Shown: positions 42,171-50,485 of the stretch, piece by piece | Position numbering within the stretch: the stretch's first letter is position 1 | Layout of the letters: each line of letters opens with the position of its first letter | Translations under genes and position numbers: made by a program | Assembly: GCF_001458775.1 (NCBI RefSeq) | Contig: NZ_CZPZ01000007.1 | Span: forward strand, 1-64,000 | Origin: Candidatus Nitrospira nitrificans | Lineage (GTDB): Bacteria > Nitrospirota > Nitrospiria > Nitrospirales > Nitrospiraceae | DNA: 64,000 bases | Direction of reading: 5' to 3' | The notes under the pieces: generated by a model | What the model was told of the DNA's origin: nothing | What the model saw: the letters and a program-made list of their open reading frames with translations, nothing else | Database searches by the model: none

Positions 42171-45002
42171 ATGGGTGCAGGTGGACGGCAACTCGAAGAG
42201 TTTCCAGTGCGGGTCAGCCCAAAGCGGCCGACCGGCAGTCCCACGCCAATGGTGGAGCAGGCAGCGCCTGACAATCAGGCGAAGCTGATGTGGCTGAAGG
42301 ACGTGGCCGATGCCATCACGCTGCCTGAACACGCTCTCGATCCGTCGAACCGTCATGCGTGGCAGCGTTTCGATCAGAGCAGGTTCGTTCGGAAAGAGCA
42401 TTTCGAAGAAACGCTCGCAGCGGCACCCGGCGACTATCTGAAGCTCCAGGCGAAGCTGGAGGAAGACGGACCGCCCACCAGCGAAGCGGAGAGAGATCGT
42501 TTTGCTGTGCGGCTGAAGATACTGGTCCGGCTCCAAGCGCTGGGCGTGATGGCGGCGCATCGCGCTGTCATGGAGGGACGGGAGTCCGCGACTCTCTCGT
42601 CGTTGAAAGGCACGGGGAAGGGCGGTGCCAACAAACGCTTGGAGACGGTCGCGATGGTCCTCCTAGCGGCTGATCGAATCCGCGAACTCAACGAAATCAA
42701 GGCGAGCCTCGTAGATTCCCGCTCGCGTCTCCGTCGCATTTCCAGCCGGGCAATTCAGGAGTCTCGGCTTGGGGTCGAGGAGACTGAAACCTATCTGACG
42801 GAGATAAGCGAGCAAATAACGGCCTTCCAAGACGACGACGCGAGAGGACGCTTCAACTACAGTGTCCAGCGTTTTGCCGAACCGGACGCGGACAAGCGGA
42901 TATGGCCCGCAGCCTTACGGACGCTGGCGGATAACCTCGTCGACTGGCGGCAAGGCCAGATCAACATTGTTGCCCACATGCTCTACAGCCTTCATGAGGC
43001 ATTTCCTTTCTTTGCCAAGGCCGATACCGAAGACATACTTCAGAGCATTTCGGAGGAAGAGGTTGTTGCGCGGACGAGGGCCGGGTTCACCGAGCTGCTG
43101 GAGGCAATCGATATTGCAACGATCGAGATCGGTTCAGGAGACATCGACGCGTTCGATCTGCCCGAGGCTCTTAAGCTGACCATTCATGATCTTTCACCGG
43201 CGTTGCAGAACGCCGCTCATCGTGTCATCGCGCATCACAGGACGGTTCAATTCTGGAAAACCATGGGCTTGACAGGCCTGCAGCTCGCAATCGCGTTCGT
43301 TCCCGTAGTGGGTCCCTTCATTGCTGCCGGAATTGGCGCGGCGCAGCTCGGCGCTGATCTGGAGTCGATGCTCGACAAGAGTGCTCTGGCTGCCGGGTCT
43401 AACCAGCCGGGCAGGGGAATGCTTGGCGTCGAAGGACCGAGTTCGGGCGAGTGGGCGATGATGATTGCAGTCGCTGCAATGACCATCGCTGATCTTCGGG
43501 CCGGGGTGAAGATTGCGAAGGGGCCTTCGGCGCCACGTCCGATGCACGAGCTGGATTACGAGCTCGCTGAGCCGAGAGGGCTCTTCGAGGAGCGTGCGCC
43601 AGTTGGTGAGCAGGGCCCTCTTAAGTCACGTGTAGAGCCTTCGAAATTCGCACGGACTCGCACTGAAGCGCCAACAAAACAAAACATGAGGGCGCGCACG
43701 CGCGAAACCGGTGGGAGCGAGCGTCGTGGGCCTAAATGGGATACGGGCGAACGAACGCCGCCGGGGGCTGGTGGGCAGCGAGCCAAAGCGACTGGAACAG
43801 GCGATACAGCCGCTGATGTTCGATCGGCGGCCGTTCGACCTAGCGATCGAGAGGTGGCCGAAGTCATCAATCTTCCCAAAGAGAATGTCGCTGTAGCTAG
43901 TATTGGCGGCAAAGGTGGGGTAAAGGACCTCCCATCCATTCCTTCACCGACAAGAGAAGTTGTACCTGGTTTACCTGCGAAGGAGGGCTCCAGTCCCAAT
44001 TTGTCTCCTAGGAGATTGACGCCTGGAGAAAAATCCGCCCTTGGTAAGCCGCTCAGCCCGGAAGGCGTAGCACCGGTGAGTGAGATCTCCCCTGAAGTGA
44101 CGCCCAGGGACCTTCCGCTCGAGCCTGGGGAATTTTCTAGATTAGACCTTAGGAGCCCCGGCAAGAAGACGATTGGTCCGGCACAAAAGATTTCTGACCT
44201 CCGTGCTCGATCAGAATTTGACACCAGTGGCCCGCTGTTGGGTGCTTCCGAAGAGTATCTGGAGGTTCCCCCAATGTCTGAGGGAAAGGTACCTCAGTTC
44301 GATACCAGCCGCCCGATGCTGGCTGATCCGGCACAGCCCGTGGATCTCGGCCTGATGCCAGCTGGGCCACGCCTCAAGCCTCCTAAGAGCAAGAAAGAGT
44401 TGGCGAAATTTGGAAAACCGTTCAAGCGAATCTTTGGCGAGCCGAGCGAGTTCAGGTCCGGCACCAATCGACGCATTGGTATGTCGTTCAACGAGCGCAA
44501 CGCCGCTGAAACTATGTACGGCCTCGAGACCGACTACAACATAACCGCAGGCCGGCCGAACCGCGTCACATACCGTGTTGTTGCAGGAACGAGGGATCGT
44601 GTTGTGCAAACCGATCGTGCGTTCACGCGACAAGAAGCAACAGAGGGGGCCCAAGCGACGACCGATGATTATACGAATACTGGATGGGATCGCGGTCATC
44701 TTGCTCAGCGCGAAGCGTTCAAGGGGAATGTAGATGCTGAGCTTGCTGCGGATCAGATGCCAAACATCGTGCCAATGCATCCCAACCTCAACCGAGGAGA
44801 GGGATCCCCCTGGCGCGCCGCTGAGGCTGAGACCGTCAGGCTTGCCGATAAGTACGGCACTGTCACGGTCGAGGTTACGCCGGTCTATGAGGCTAATCCG
44901 CCGCGGCTCCCCAACGGGACACCCATCCCGAAGGAGATCCATCGTAAGGTCATCGCACCGGACGGGAAAATTCTCCTAGACATCAGTTACTCCAATAACT
45001 GA
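42171..45002 (+). CDS. putative eCIS effector with C-terminal DNA/RNA non-specific endonuclease domain
   Basis: The 943-residue protein has a helical N-terminal half (about 1-360), a hydrophobic, Gly-rich segment at about 365-395 (GLQLAIAFVPVVGPFIAAG) and a long Pro/Gly/Arg-rich disordered region (about 450-760). It ends in an endonuclease domain (about 765-943) with the ββα-metal signature DRGH (840-843), a downstream Asn in PNIVPMHPNLNR and a following Trp. Such domains degrade DNA and RNA. Its place between the ATPase and cap genes, and its modular toxin-like build, make it a likely injected effector. No dedicated immunity gene is next to it, as expected for eCIS rather than interbacterial toxins. 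Confidence 0.82.
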   Translation: MGAGGRQLEEFPVRVSPKRPTGSPTPMVEQAAPDNQAKLMWLKDVADAITLPEHALDPSNRHAWQRFDQSRFVRKEHFEETLAAAPGDYLKLQAKLEEDGPPTSEAERDRFAVRLKILVRLQALGVMAAHRAVMEGRESATLSSLKGTGKGGANKRLETVAMVLLAADRIRELNEIKASLVDSRSRLRRISSRAIQESRLGVEETETYLTEISEQITAFQDDDARGRFNYSVQRFAEPDADKRIWPAALRTLADNLVDWRQGQINIVAHMLYSLHEAFPFFAKADTEDILQSISEEEVVARTRAGFTELLEAIDIATIEIGSGDIDAFDLPEALKLTIHDLSPALQNAAHRVIAHHRTVQFWKTMGLTGLQLAIAFVPVVGPFIAAGIGAAQLGADLESMLDKSALAAGSNQPGRGMLGVEGPSSGEWAMMIAVAAMTIADLRAGVKIAKGPSAPRPMHELDYELAEPRGLFEERAPVGEQGPLKSRVEPSKFARTRTEAPTKQNMRARTRETGGSERRGPKWDTGERTPPGAGGQRAKATGTGDTAADVRSAAVRPSDREVAEVINLPKENVAVASIGGKGGVKDLPSIPSPTREVVPGLPAKEGSSPNLSPRRLTPGEKSALGKPLSPEGVAPVSEISPEVTPRDLPLEPGEFSRLDLRSPGKKTIGPAQKISDLRARSEFDTSGPLLGASEEYLEVPPMSEGKVPQFDTSRPMLADPAQPVDLGLMPAGPRLKPPKSKKELAKFGKPFKRIFGEPSEFRSGTNRRIGMSFNERNAAETMYGLETDYNITAGRPNRVTYRVVAGTRDRVVQTDRAFTRQEATEGAQATTDDYTNTGWDRGHLAQREAFKGNVDAELAADQMPNIVPMHPNLNRGEGSPWRAAEAETVRLADKYGTVTVEVTPVYEANPPRLPNGTPIPKEIHRKVIAPDGKILLDISYSNN

Positions 45003-45165
45003 TTACCGCTATGTTTGCATGAGAAAATGAGGACAGGCTGCTTTTTCAAAGTCAAGGCGTCAATGACTAATTTACCAAATCATACTCAAAAACGAGTTCG
45101 CAATAGAACGTTCGGACGGCAGATGATCAAAAGAAATACCCTGTTCGTCCTTTGGAGTCTGCGAC

Positions 45166-46038
45166 GTGTTTGATCTCCTCGATCATATGCTGACGGAGCT
45201 GATTAAAGCTGCACCCACAGGTGTGTCGCTTGATGATCTGCATAATGCTCAGGCCAGCTTCGTGACGCCCAAACAGCCATATCCCCTGCAGGGCAATGCC
45301 GAAGTGAATCTGTTTCTCTATGAGACGAAGGAGAACCGCGATCTTCGCGATCCGATGCCGATCACGAGGCAGCAAAACAGCCTGAGCCTTCGGCGACGCT
45401 CACCCTTACGGGTGGATTGCGCATACATGGTGACCACATGGACCGATGGAGCGACGGAAGGCGCCAAGGTGACGGCCTCGCACAAGCTGCTCGGCCAGGC
45501 GTTCAACTGGCTGTCGCGGTTTCCGGTCATTCCAGATGCATATGTGCAAGCCGGCGGGCTCACGGGGCAACTCTACGCTCCGCCGACCATGGTCGCGCAA
45601 ATGGATGGGGCCAAGAGCGCCGGCGAATTCTGGAGCGCGCTCGGGATTCCGCCTCGTCCGTATTTCAATCTCATCGTGACGATCTGCATGGATCTCGACC
45701 AGTCGGTCGAGGGTTCGATCGTCACCACCGTCTCGTCCCGCTACTGCCAGATGGGCACGGTTGCAGCTCCGGACGAGCTGATTACGATCGGCGGCACGGT
45801 GCGGGACATCAGCGGCAATCCGGTGAGGGAGGCCTGGGTGCGGCTCGAGTCGCCGAATCCAGCGCAAACCCAGACGCAAGTCGCCGATGCCAACGGTCGG
45901 TTTTTGTTTGAACGTGTCGCGCAAGGAGCGAGCTACACATTGCGGGCTCGCGCGAGTGGGTACCACGAAGCGACGCCACGGTCTGTCGAGGTGCCGTCCA
46001 CGATGGCCGGTGAGTACGACCTGCAACTTACCGCATAA
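45166..46038 (+). CDS. DUF4255 tail-cap protein (Afp16/PVC16-like) with carboxypeptidase-regulatory-like domain
   Basis: The 290-residue protein begins with a DUF4255 domain (about 1-185, FDLLDHMLTELIKAA), the family of the eCIS tail terminator that caps tube and sheath. A compact beta-sandwich follows (about 205-290, GGTVRDISGNPVREAWVRL, ADANGRFLFERV) of the carboxypeptidase-regulatory type, which may decorate the cap. The start is GTG at 45166. The 163 bp before it is A/T-rich and probably holds a promoter, though none was defined. Confidence 0.88.
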   Translation: MFDLLDHMLTELIKAAPTGVSLDDLHNAQASFVTPKQPYPLQGNAEVNLFLYETKENRDLRDPMPITRQQNSLSLRRRSPLRVDCAYMVTTWTDGATEGAKVTASHKLLGQAFNWLSRFPVIPDAYVQAGGLTGQLYAPPTMVAQMDGAKSAGEFWSALGIPPRPYFNLIVTICMDLDQSVEGSIVTTVSSRYCQMGTVAAPDELITIGGTVRDISGNPVREAWVRLESPNPAQTQTQVADANGRFLFERVAQGASYTLRARASGYHEATPRSVEVPSTMAGEYDLQLTA

Positions 46039-46061
46039 GACACAGCCGAAAGGAGCAGCAC

Positions 46062-48056
46062 ATGGCCGTCCAAGTCAGTTACCCGGGGGTGTACATCGAA
46101 GAGTTTGCGCCGGGCGCGCCGATTCAGGGGGTCGGCACGGCGGTTGCCGCGTTCCTGGGCCTGAACACGTACGGCCCGCCCATGAAACCGACGCTGTTCA
46201 CGAGTTGGGATGCCTATCTGAGAATGTTCGCGCCACCGTTGCCGATCGAGCCGGAAGATGACGACTTTCTCTACTATGCGGTCCGCGGGTTCTTTGCCAA
46301 CGGCGGGCAGACGTGTTTCGTGACCGCAATCAGCAATGCCACCCCGGATTTTGTCGATCTCGTAGAAGAGGCGAATCCCCTGAAGAAGATCATCAGACTG
46401 ACAGCGCGTCGAAGCGGGCCACAGAGTCCCGCAATCGGTGTCGTTGTGGCGGCAGCGCATTCGGTTGATGACGTGATGCTATTCAAACCCGAGGTCGACG
46501 CGAGCGCCACTGCCGGCAGCCGAAGCGTCAATGTCGGCACGGCGGCGAATGCCGCGCAGTTTCTGCCCGGCGATGACGTTGTCATCGGCAATACGACCGG
46601 CACTCCGATAACCAGCGAGCCGGCGACGGTGGCCAGAACCTCCGGTACCATCGTCTATCTGCAGAATCCGTTGCAGGCTACCTATGCCAACGTCAAACTC
46701 AGACTCGCTTCGCTCCCGGCATTTGCCGCAACGTTCCGGGTCGTGGACAGGACGCCGCCGAGTCAAACGAGCGCCGCGAAATTGGTGGTGGGCAGTATCA
46801 TCACGGTGACTCAGGGAACCGGCGCCGGCGCGCCGGCCCCGAAAACAACAGTGGTGACGGCAGTCAGAGCCGAGCGCATTTCATCGAGCCTCACGACGTA
46901 TCGCGTCACTGTGCGTGACGGCCTCACTGGATTCACGCTGTACGGGACCCAACCGATTCAACTGCAGTCGCAAGAGTTCAACCTCACGGTGGGTCAGCCT
47001 GTTCCGACGCCGGCGCCGCCGCCGACCTATCCAGGCTTGTCCATGGAGACGCTGCATCCCCGATACTACGCCAACGTGATCAACAGCGACGCCGCAGGGC
47101 TGCTCCTGGCGCATCCGCTCGATCCACCGACTGGCCCACCGAGCGCGGCAACCGTCACGCTCGGAGGCGCCCAAAGCCACGACGCGACCGCCATCAAAAG
47201 TCGTTCGAGCGATTACGAGAGCGCGCTGGCACTGCTCGAGCCTATCCGCGATATCAATATAGTCGTGGCGGCCGATCGTACCGATCTCGCCGTCCAGAAG
47301 GCGGTGCTCGATCACTGCTCAAGGCTACACGACCGCTTCGCAATCTTCGATGCCGGCAAGGCGACCGCAGTTCAGGATATCGAGGTCCAGCGCGAAGGAC
47401 TTGAGAACGACAAAGGTTTCGGCGCCCTGTACTACCCCTGGATCGAAGTCACGTCGGCGAAGACCGGGCGACGGACCCTCGTGCCCCCTGGCGGTTACGT
47501 GGCCGGCATCTATGCGCGCACGGATCTTAATCGCGGCGTGTTCAAGGCACCCGCAGGCAACGAATGTGTCGTGAACGGGGCGCTCGGCGTGGAGACGATG
47601 CTGAGCGACACCGATCAGGGTTTCATCAACCTCAAGGGTGTCAATGTGATCCGTGTGTTTCAGCGAGGTGGGGCACCCATCGTCTGGGGCGCGCGCACCA
47701 CTACGAAGAACACGAACTGGCAGTACGTGAACATTCGCCGTCTGTTTCTGTTCCTTGAAGAATCGATCCAGGTCGGAATCCGAGGTTCCGTCTTCGAACC
47801 GAACAACCTCGAGCTGTGGCAAAAGCTCAAACGCACCATCTCCGCGTTTCTGGCCCAGCAGTGGCGGGACGGGGCTCTGTTCGGCGCGACGGAGAAAGAC
47901 GCCTTCTACGTGCGCATCGACGAGGCCATCAATCCGCCGGATCAGCGCGCCCTGGGACGGCTCTCTATCGAGATCGGCGTCAAGCCTTCTTACCCGGCCG
48001 AGTTCATCATCGTCCGCATCGGTATTTGGGAAGGTGGATCGGAAGTCACCGAATAA
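46062..48056 (+). CDS. contractile tail sheath protein
   Basis: The 664-residue sheath has the typical N-terminus VSYPGVYIEEFAPGAPIQGV and the conserved C-terminal contraction domain (DRFAIFDAG, YYPWIEV, VPPGGYVAGIYARTD, WQYVNIRRLFLFLEESI, NPPDQRALGRLSIEIGV). An inserted variable domain lies at about 130-330. It is the only sheath gene in the window, against three in Afp and PVC. It has an AAAGGAG site and directly precedes the tube gene. Confidence 0.95.
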   Translation: MAVQVSYPGVYIEEFAPGAPIQGVGTAVAAFLGLNTYGPPMKPTLFTSWDAYLRMFAPPLPIEPEDDDFLYYAVRGFFANGGQTCFVTAISNATPDFVDLVEEANPLKKIIRLTARRSGPQSPAIGVVVAAAHSVDDVMLFKPEVDASATAGSRSVNVGTAANAAQFLPGDDVVIGNTTGTPITSEPATVARTSGTIVYLQNPLQATYANVKLRLASLPAFAATFRVVDRTPPSQTSAAKLVVGSIITVTQGTGAGAPAPKTTVVTAVRAERISSSLTTYRVTVRDGLTGFTLYGTQPIQLQSQEFNLTVGQPVPTPAPPPTYPGLSMETLHPRYYANVINSDAAGLLLAHPLDPPTGPPSAATVTLGGAQSHDATAIKSRSSDYESALALLEPIRDINIVVAADRTDLAVQKAVLDHCSRLHDRFAIFDAGKATAVQDIEVQREGLENDKGFGALYYPWIEVTSAKTGRRTLVPPGGYVAGIYARTDLNRGVFKAPAGNECVVNGALGVETMLSDTDQGFINLKGVNVIRVFQRGGAPIVWGARTTTKNTNWQYVNIRRLFLFLEESIQVGIRGSVFEPNNLELWQKLKRTISAFLAQQWRDGALFGATEKDAFYVRIDEAINPPDQRALGRLSIEIGVKPSYPAEFIIVRIGIWEGGSEVTE

Positions 48057-48068
48057 AAGGAGCACGCC

Positions 48069-48500
48069 ATGGCAGAGAGAAAAGACCCCTATCGCAATTT
48101 CAACTTCGTCGTGGAGATCGACGGCGTTACCCAGGCCCGTTTCACCGACTGCACCGGGTTCGGAGCCAGCACCGACCCCATCGAATATCGCGAGGGGGGG
48201 AAGAACACGAAGACCCATAAATTGCCGGGTCTGACCAAGTACGACAACATCGTTTTGAAATGGGGTCTCACCGATTCGCGCGAGCTGTATGACTGGCACC
48301 GTGACGTCATCAATGGGAAGGTTCGCCGCGCCAACGGCAGCATCGTGGTCTATGACGTGGATGGGGTCACGGAGAAAGTACGATGGAATTTCTTCGATGC
48401 CTGGCCGACGAAGTGGGACGGACCTGACTTCACGGCCAAGGGCACCGACGTGGCCATTGAAACCCTGGAGCTCGCGCATGAAGGGATCGAGAGGGCATAA
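48069..48500 (+). CDS. tail tube protein (T4 gp19-like)
   Basis: The 143-residue protein has the family start RKDPYRNFNFVVEIDG and core GFGASTDPIEYREGG, KLPGLTKYDNIVLKWG. It forms the inner tube through which cargo passes. An AAAGGAGCA site precedes it and the chaperone gene follows after 2 bp. Confidence 0.95.
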   Translation: MAERKDPYRNFNFVVEIDGVTQARFTDCTGFGASTDPIEYREGGKNTKTHKLPGLTKYDNIVLKWGLTDSRELYDWHRDVINGKVRRANGSIVVYDVDGVTEKVRWNFFDAWPTKWDGPDFTAKGTDVAIETLELAHEGIERA

Positions 48501-48502
48501 CC

Positions 48503-48868
48503 ATGATCCAGACTGAATACGCATTCACCTTGCCGGTCGGCTATCAGGATGAGGACGGCAATCTGCATCGCGAGGGCGTCATGCGGTTGGCGACGGCTGC
48601 GGACGAGATTACGCCGTTGCGCGACGGGCGGGTCCAGGCCAATCCGGCGTATTTGATCGTCATTTTGCTGTCGCGTGTGATCACACGGCTGGGCAGTGTG
48701 GCGCATATCAATCCCAAGACGATTGAAAGCCTGTATGCCGCGGATCTGGCCTATCTGCAGAGCCGCTATAACGAGATGAACCAGGTGGATCAAGGGCGTG
48801 TCGCGGCATCGTGCCCGCAGTGCCGACATGCCTTTGAATTGGAGCGGCCTCCCATGGGGGGGTCGTAG
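48503..48868 (+). CDS. tail assembly chaperone-like protein
   Basis: The 121-residue protein (LPVGYQDEDGNLHREGVMRLATAADEI, NPAYLIVILLSRVITRLG, LYAADLAYLQSRYNEM) resembles the phage E/gp41-type tail assembly chaperones, which guide tube or tape-measure assembly and are absent from the finished particle. Its C-terminus has a zinc-like CPQC. It ends MGGS-stop on a run of seven G; a hairpin follows, and the next frame (DUF6760-like) lies in -1. A frameshifted longer product is therefore likely. Confidence 0.82.
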   Translation: MIQTEYAFTLPVGYQDEDGNLHREGVMRLATAADEITPLRDGRVQANPAYLIVILLSRVITRLGSVAHINPKTIESLYAADLAYLQSRYNEMNQVDQGRVAASCPQCRHAFELERPPMGGS

Positions 48869-48903
48869 GCTACCCCCTCGGTCAGTTGTACGAGGAGGTA
48901 GCC
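48856..48903 (+). promoter_or_regulatory. putative programmed -1 frameshift signal (slippery G heptamer plus hairpin)
   Basis: The slippery site G_GGG_GGG occupies 48856-48862 in the reading frame of the chaperone gene. After a 5-nt spacer, a hairpin pairs GGCTACC (48868-48874) with GGTAGCC (48897-48903). Inside a one-base mismatch, CCTCG (48876-48880) pairs with CGAGG (48891-48895), with a 10-nt loop. The zero-frame stop is TAG at 48866-48868. A -1 slip enters the DUF6760-like frame. Confidence 0.65.
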
Positions 48904-49020
48904 TTCGTTGCGTATCACCTTCACTGGTCCCAGGCCGAGATCATGAGCATGGAGCATGGCGACCGTCGGCGCTGGGTGCGTGAAATCAGCGCGATCAACG
49001 GACGAGTGAACGGAACATGA
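48862..49020 (+). CDS. DUF6760-like / P2 GpE'-like tail chaperone extension, probably made by -1 frameshift
   Basis: The frame encodes GYPLGQLYEEVAFVAYHLHW, then SQAEIMSMEHGDRRRWVREI and a short tail, about 51 residues with the conserved look of the short DUF6760 proteins found in phage-tail-like clusters. The W...M......W..EI pattern recalls phage P2 GpE'. It has no ATG, GTG or TTG start before its conserved beginning: the frame opens after a TGA at 48835-48837 and offers only ATT. It ends at 49018-49020, overlapping the next gene's ATG (ATGA). Expression as an extension of the chaperone gene through the frameshift signal is the best explanation; an unusual ATT start or a missed G in the run are alternatives. 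Confidence 0.7.
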   Translation, partial: VVGYPLGQLYEEVAFVAYHLHWSQAEIMSMEHGDRRRWVREISAINGRVNGT

Positions 49021-49796
49021 GAATCAGAACGCAACACAGAGCGGTTGTGGAACGGGTCCATGGCTATCTGGCGCGTGCGGGGCGATTCGCGCGGGCCGGA
49101 CGTCTGCCGCGTCATGTGAATCGAGCGGGAAATATGGCGCGGGCCATTCTGGCCCGGTATGCGGCGATGGATCGGCGATGGCCCATGATGGCCTTGCTCT
49201 TTGAGCAGTCCGACGGAACCAGCCCGTCGATCACACATACCTACCTCACGACGCATTCGTCCTTGTTCATGCAGCCTCGCATACTCTTACGCTTGCTTCT
49301 TCCGCAGCCTGCGACAAATCCGCGCATAGCGGCAGCTCGCACGCCGGCGCAGCAAGCCGGCATAACGGCCATCCCCATGGCCGTGGCGGCCTCAGCAAGG
49401 CGACAACCTCGTCATTCAGAACAGGATGATGTGATCGTGCGTCTCGTCGGACGCGAAGTGCGGGAGGAGTATCCGCCGCAAGGCGATGGTAGACCAGCCA
49501 GGCGTCCCGCATCCCGAACGGAGCAGGCCACGCCATCTCAGGACCCCGCTATCTCTCGGCGCTCACCATCGTTACTGCGAACCTATCGACGCGTTGTTCA
49601 CTCACAAGAAGAAGCGGCTGTCGTCACCGCGGCTCCGCGCGCTCCACGAGAACCGTCGAGCGCCAGGGAAAGGCAAGACATGGAGGCGGCGGTGCCCGGC
49701 CGTTCGCCCATTGATATTGCGCGCATCACCGATCAGGTGCTGCACGCGCTTGACCGGCGCATCGTGGCGCAGCGTGAACGGATGGGGATGAACTGA
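49017..49796 (+). CDS. eCIS protein of unknown role with conserved C-terminal helix
   Basis: The 259-residue, very Arg-rich protein has a low-complexity middle (about 100-225) and an N-terminus with many Arg/Ala. The last 30 residues (IDIARITDQVLHALDRRIVAQRERMG) form an amphipathic helix I have seen at the end of proteins in this position of eCIS loci. It overlaps the DUF6760-like frame (ATGA) and lies 2 bp before the LysM gene. A structural linker or inner-baseplate role is inference only. Confidence 0.7.
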   Translation: MRIRTQHRAVVERVHGYLARAGRFARAGRLPRHVNRAGNMARAILARYAAMDRRWPMMALLFEQSDGTSPSITHTYLTTHSSLFMQPRILLRLLLPQPATNPRIAAARTPAQQAGITAIPMAVAASARRQPRHSEQDDVIVRLVGREVREEYPPQGDGRPARRPASRTEQATPSQDPAISRRSPSLLRTYRRVVHSQEEAAVVTAAPRAPREPSSARERQDMEAAVPGRSPIDIARITDQVLHALDRRIVAQRERMGMN

Positions 49797-49798
49797 CA

Positions 49799-50485
49799 AT
49801 GGCGCTGGAAAAAGCCACGATCATGAATCTCACGCGCAATGAACGCATCACCGTGCTGTTCAATCCCGAGGAATACAGCCTCAATCATGACGTCAATTAT
49901 GCGCAGATCGCCGTGCCGGGGTTGAGCGGGCCCTTATTGCAGTTCGTGCACGGCAACATGCAAACGCTCGAGATGGAATTGTTCCTCGACACCTATGAGG
50001 AACATCGCGCAGGCAGCCGCACGGTGAACCAAGCGGGCGACGATGTGCGGATCCAGGCGCGGCGCGTGACCGATCTGATGAGTATCGATCCCACGATTCA
50101 TGCGCCGCCCGTGCTGCTGTTCACATGGGGGACGCTGTCCTTCACCTGCGTGCTGGCGCGCGCCAACCAACGCTACATCATGTTCCGGCCGGACGGGGTG
50201 CCGGTGCGGGCGCGAGTGACCGTGACGTTCAACGAGTTTCGCAATGCCGATCTCGAAGCCAAGGAGGTCAAGCGCGAGACTGCGGACTACACCAAGACCT
50301 ATCTGGTTCTGGCGGGCGAAACACTGAGCGCGATCGCCGGGCGGGAGTACGGCAACCCGAGGCTGTGGCGCCCGATCGCGCTGGCGAACGGCGTGAGCGA
50401 TCCGCATCGGCTCCAGCCCGGCCTTCGGCTGGTGATCCCACGCCTGCCGTACCGGCGCATCGAAACGGGCGAGGTCTATCAATGA
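49799..50485 (+). CDS. LysM-containing baseplate protein (Afp7-like)
   Basis: The 228-residue protein has an N-terminal tail-associated domain (ITVLFNPEEYSLNHDVNYAQIAVPG, LEMELFLDTYE) and a C-terminal LysM (about 168-215, YLVLAGETLSAIAGREYGNPRLW to IPRLP). In Afp/PVC and T4 (gp53) such proteins tie the tube start to the baseplate hub; here LysM probably serves assembly rather than cell-wall binding. Its stop overlaps the next start. Confidence 0.9.
   Translation: MALEKATIMNLTRNERITVLFNPEEYSLNHDVNYAQIAVPGLSGPLLQFVHGNMQTLEMELFLDTYEEHRAGSRTVNQAGDDVRIQARRVTDLMSIDPTIHAPPVLLFTWGTLSFTCVLARANQRYIMFRPDGVPVRARVTVTFNEFRNADLEAKEVKRETADYTKTYLVLAGETLSAIAGREYGNPRLWRPIALANGVSDPHRLQPGLRLVIPRLPYRRIETGEVYQ

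Noticed and set aside
42171-45002. Effector gene as a cognate toxin-immunity pair with a small downstream gene
   Set aside because: The 163 bp after it holds no gene, and the next gene is the eCIS cap protein.
47325-48524. 399-residue open frame antisense to the sheath and tube genes
   Set aside because: It is a shadow of two well-identified structural genes and has no recognisable domain.
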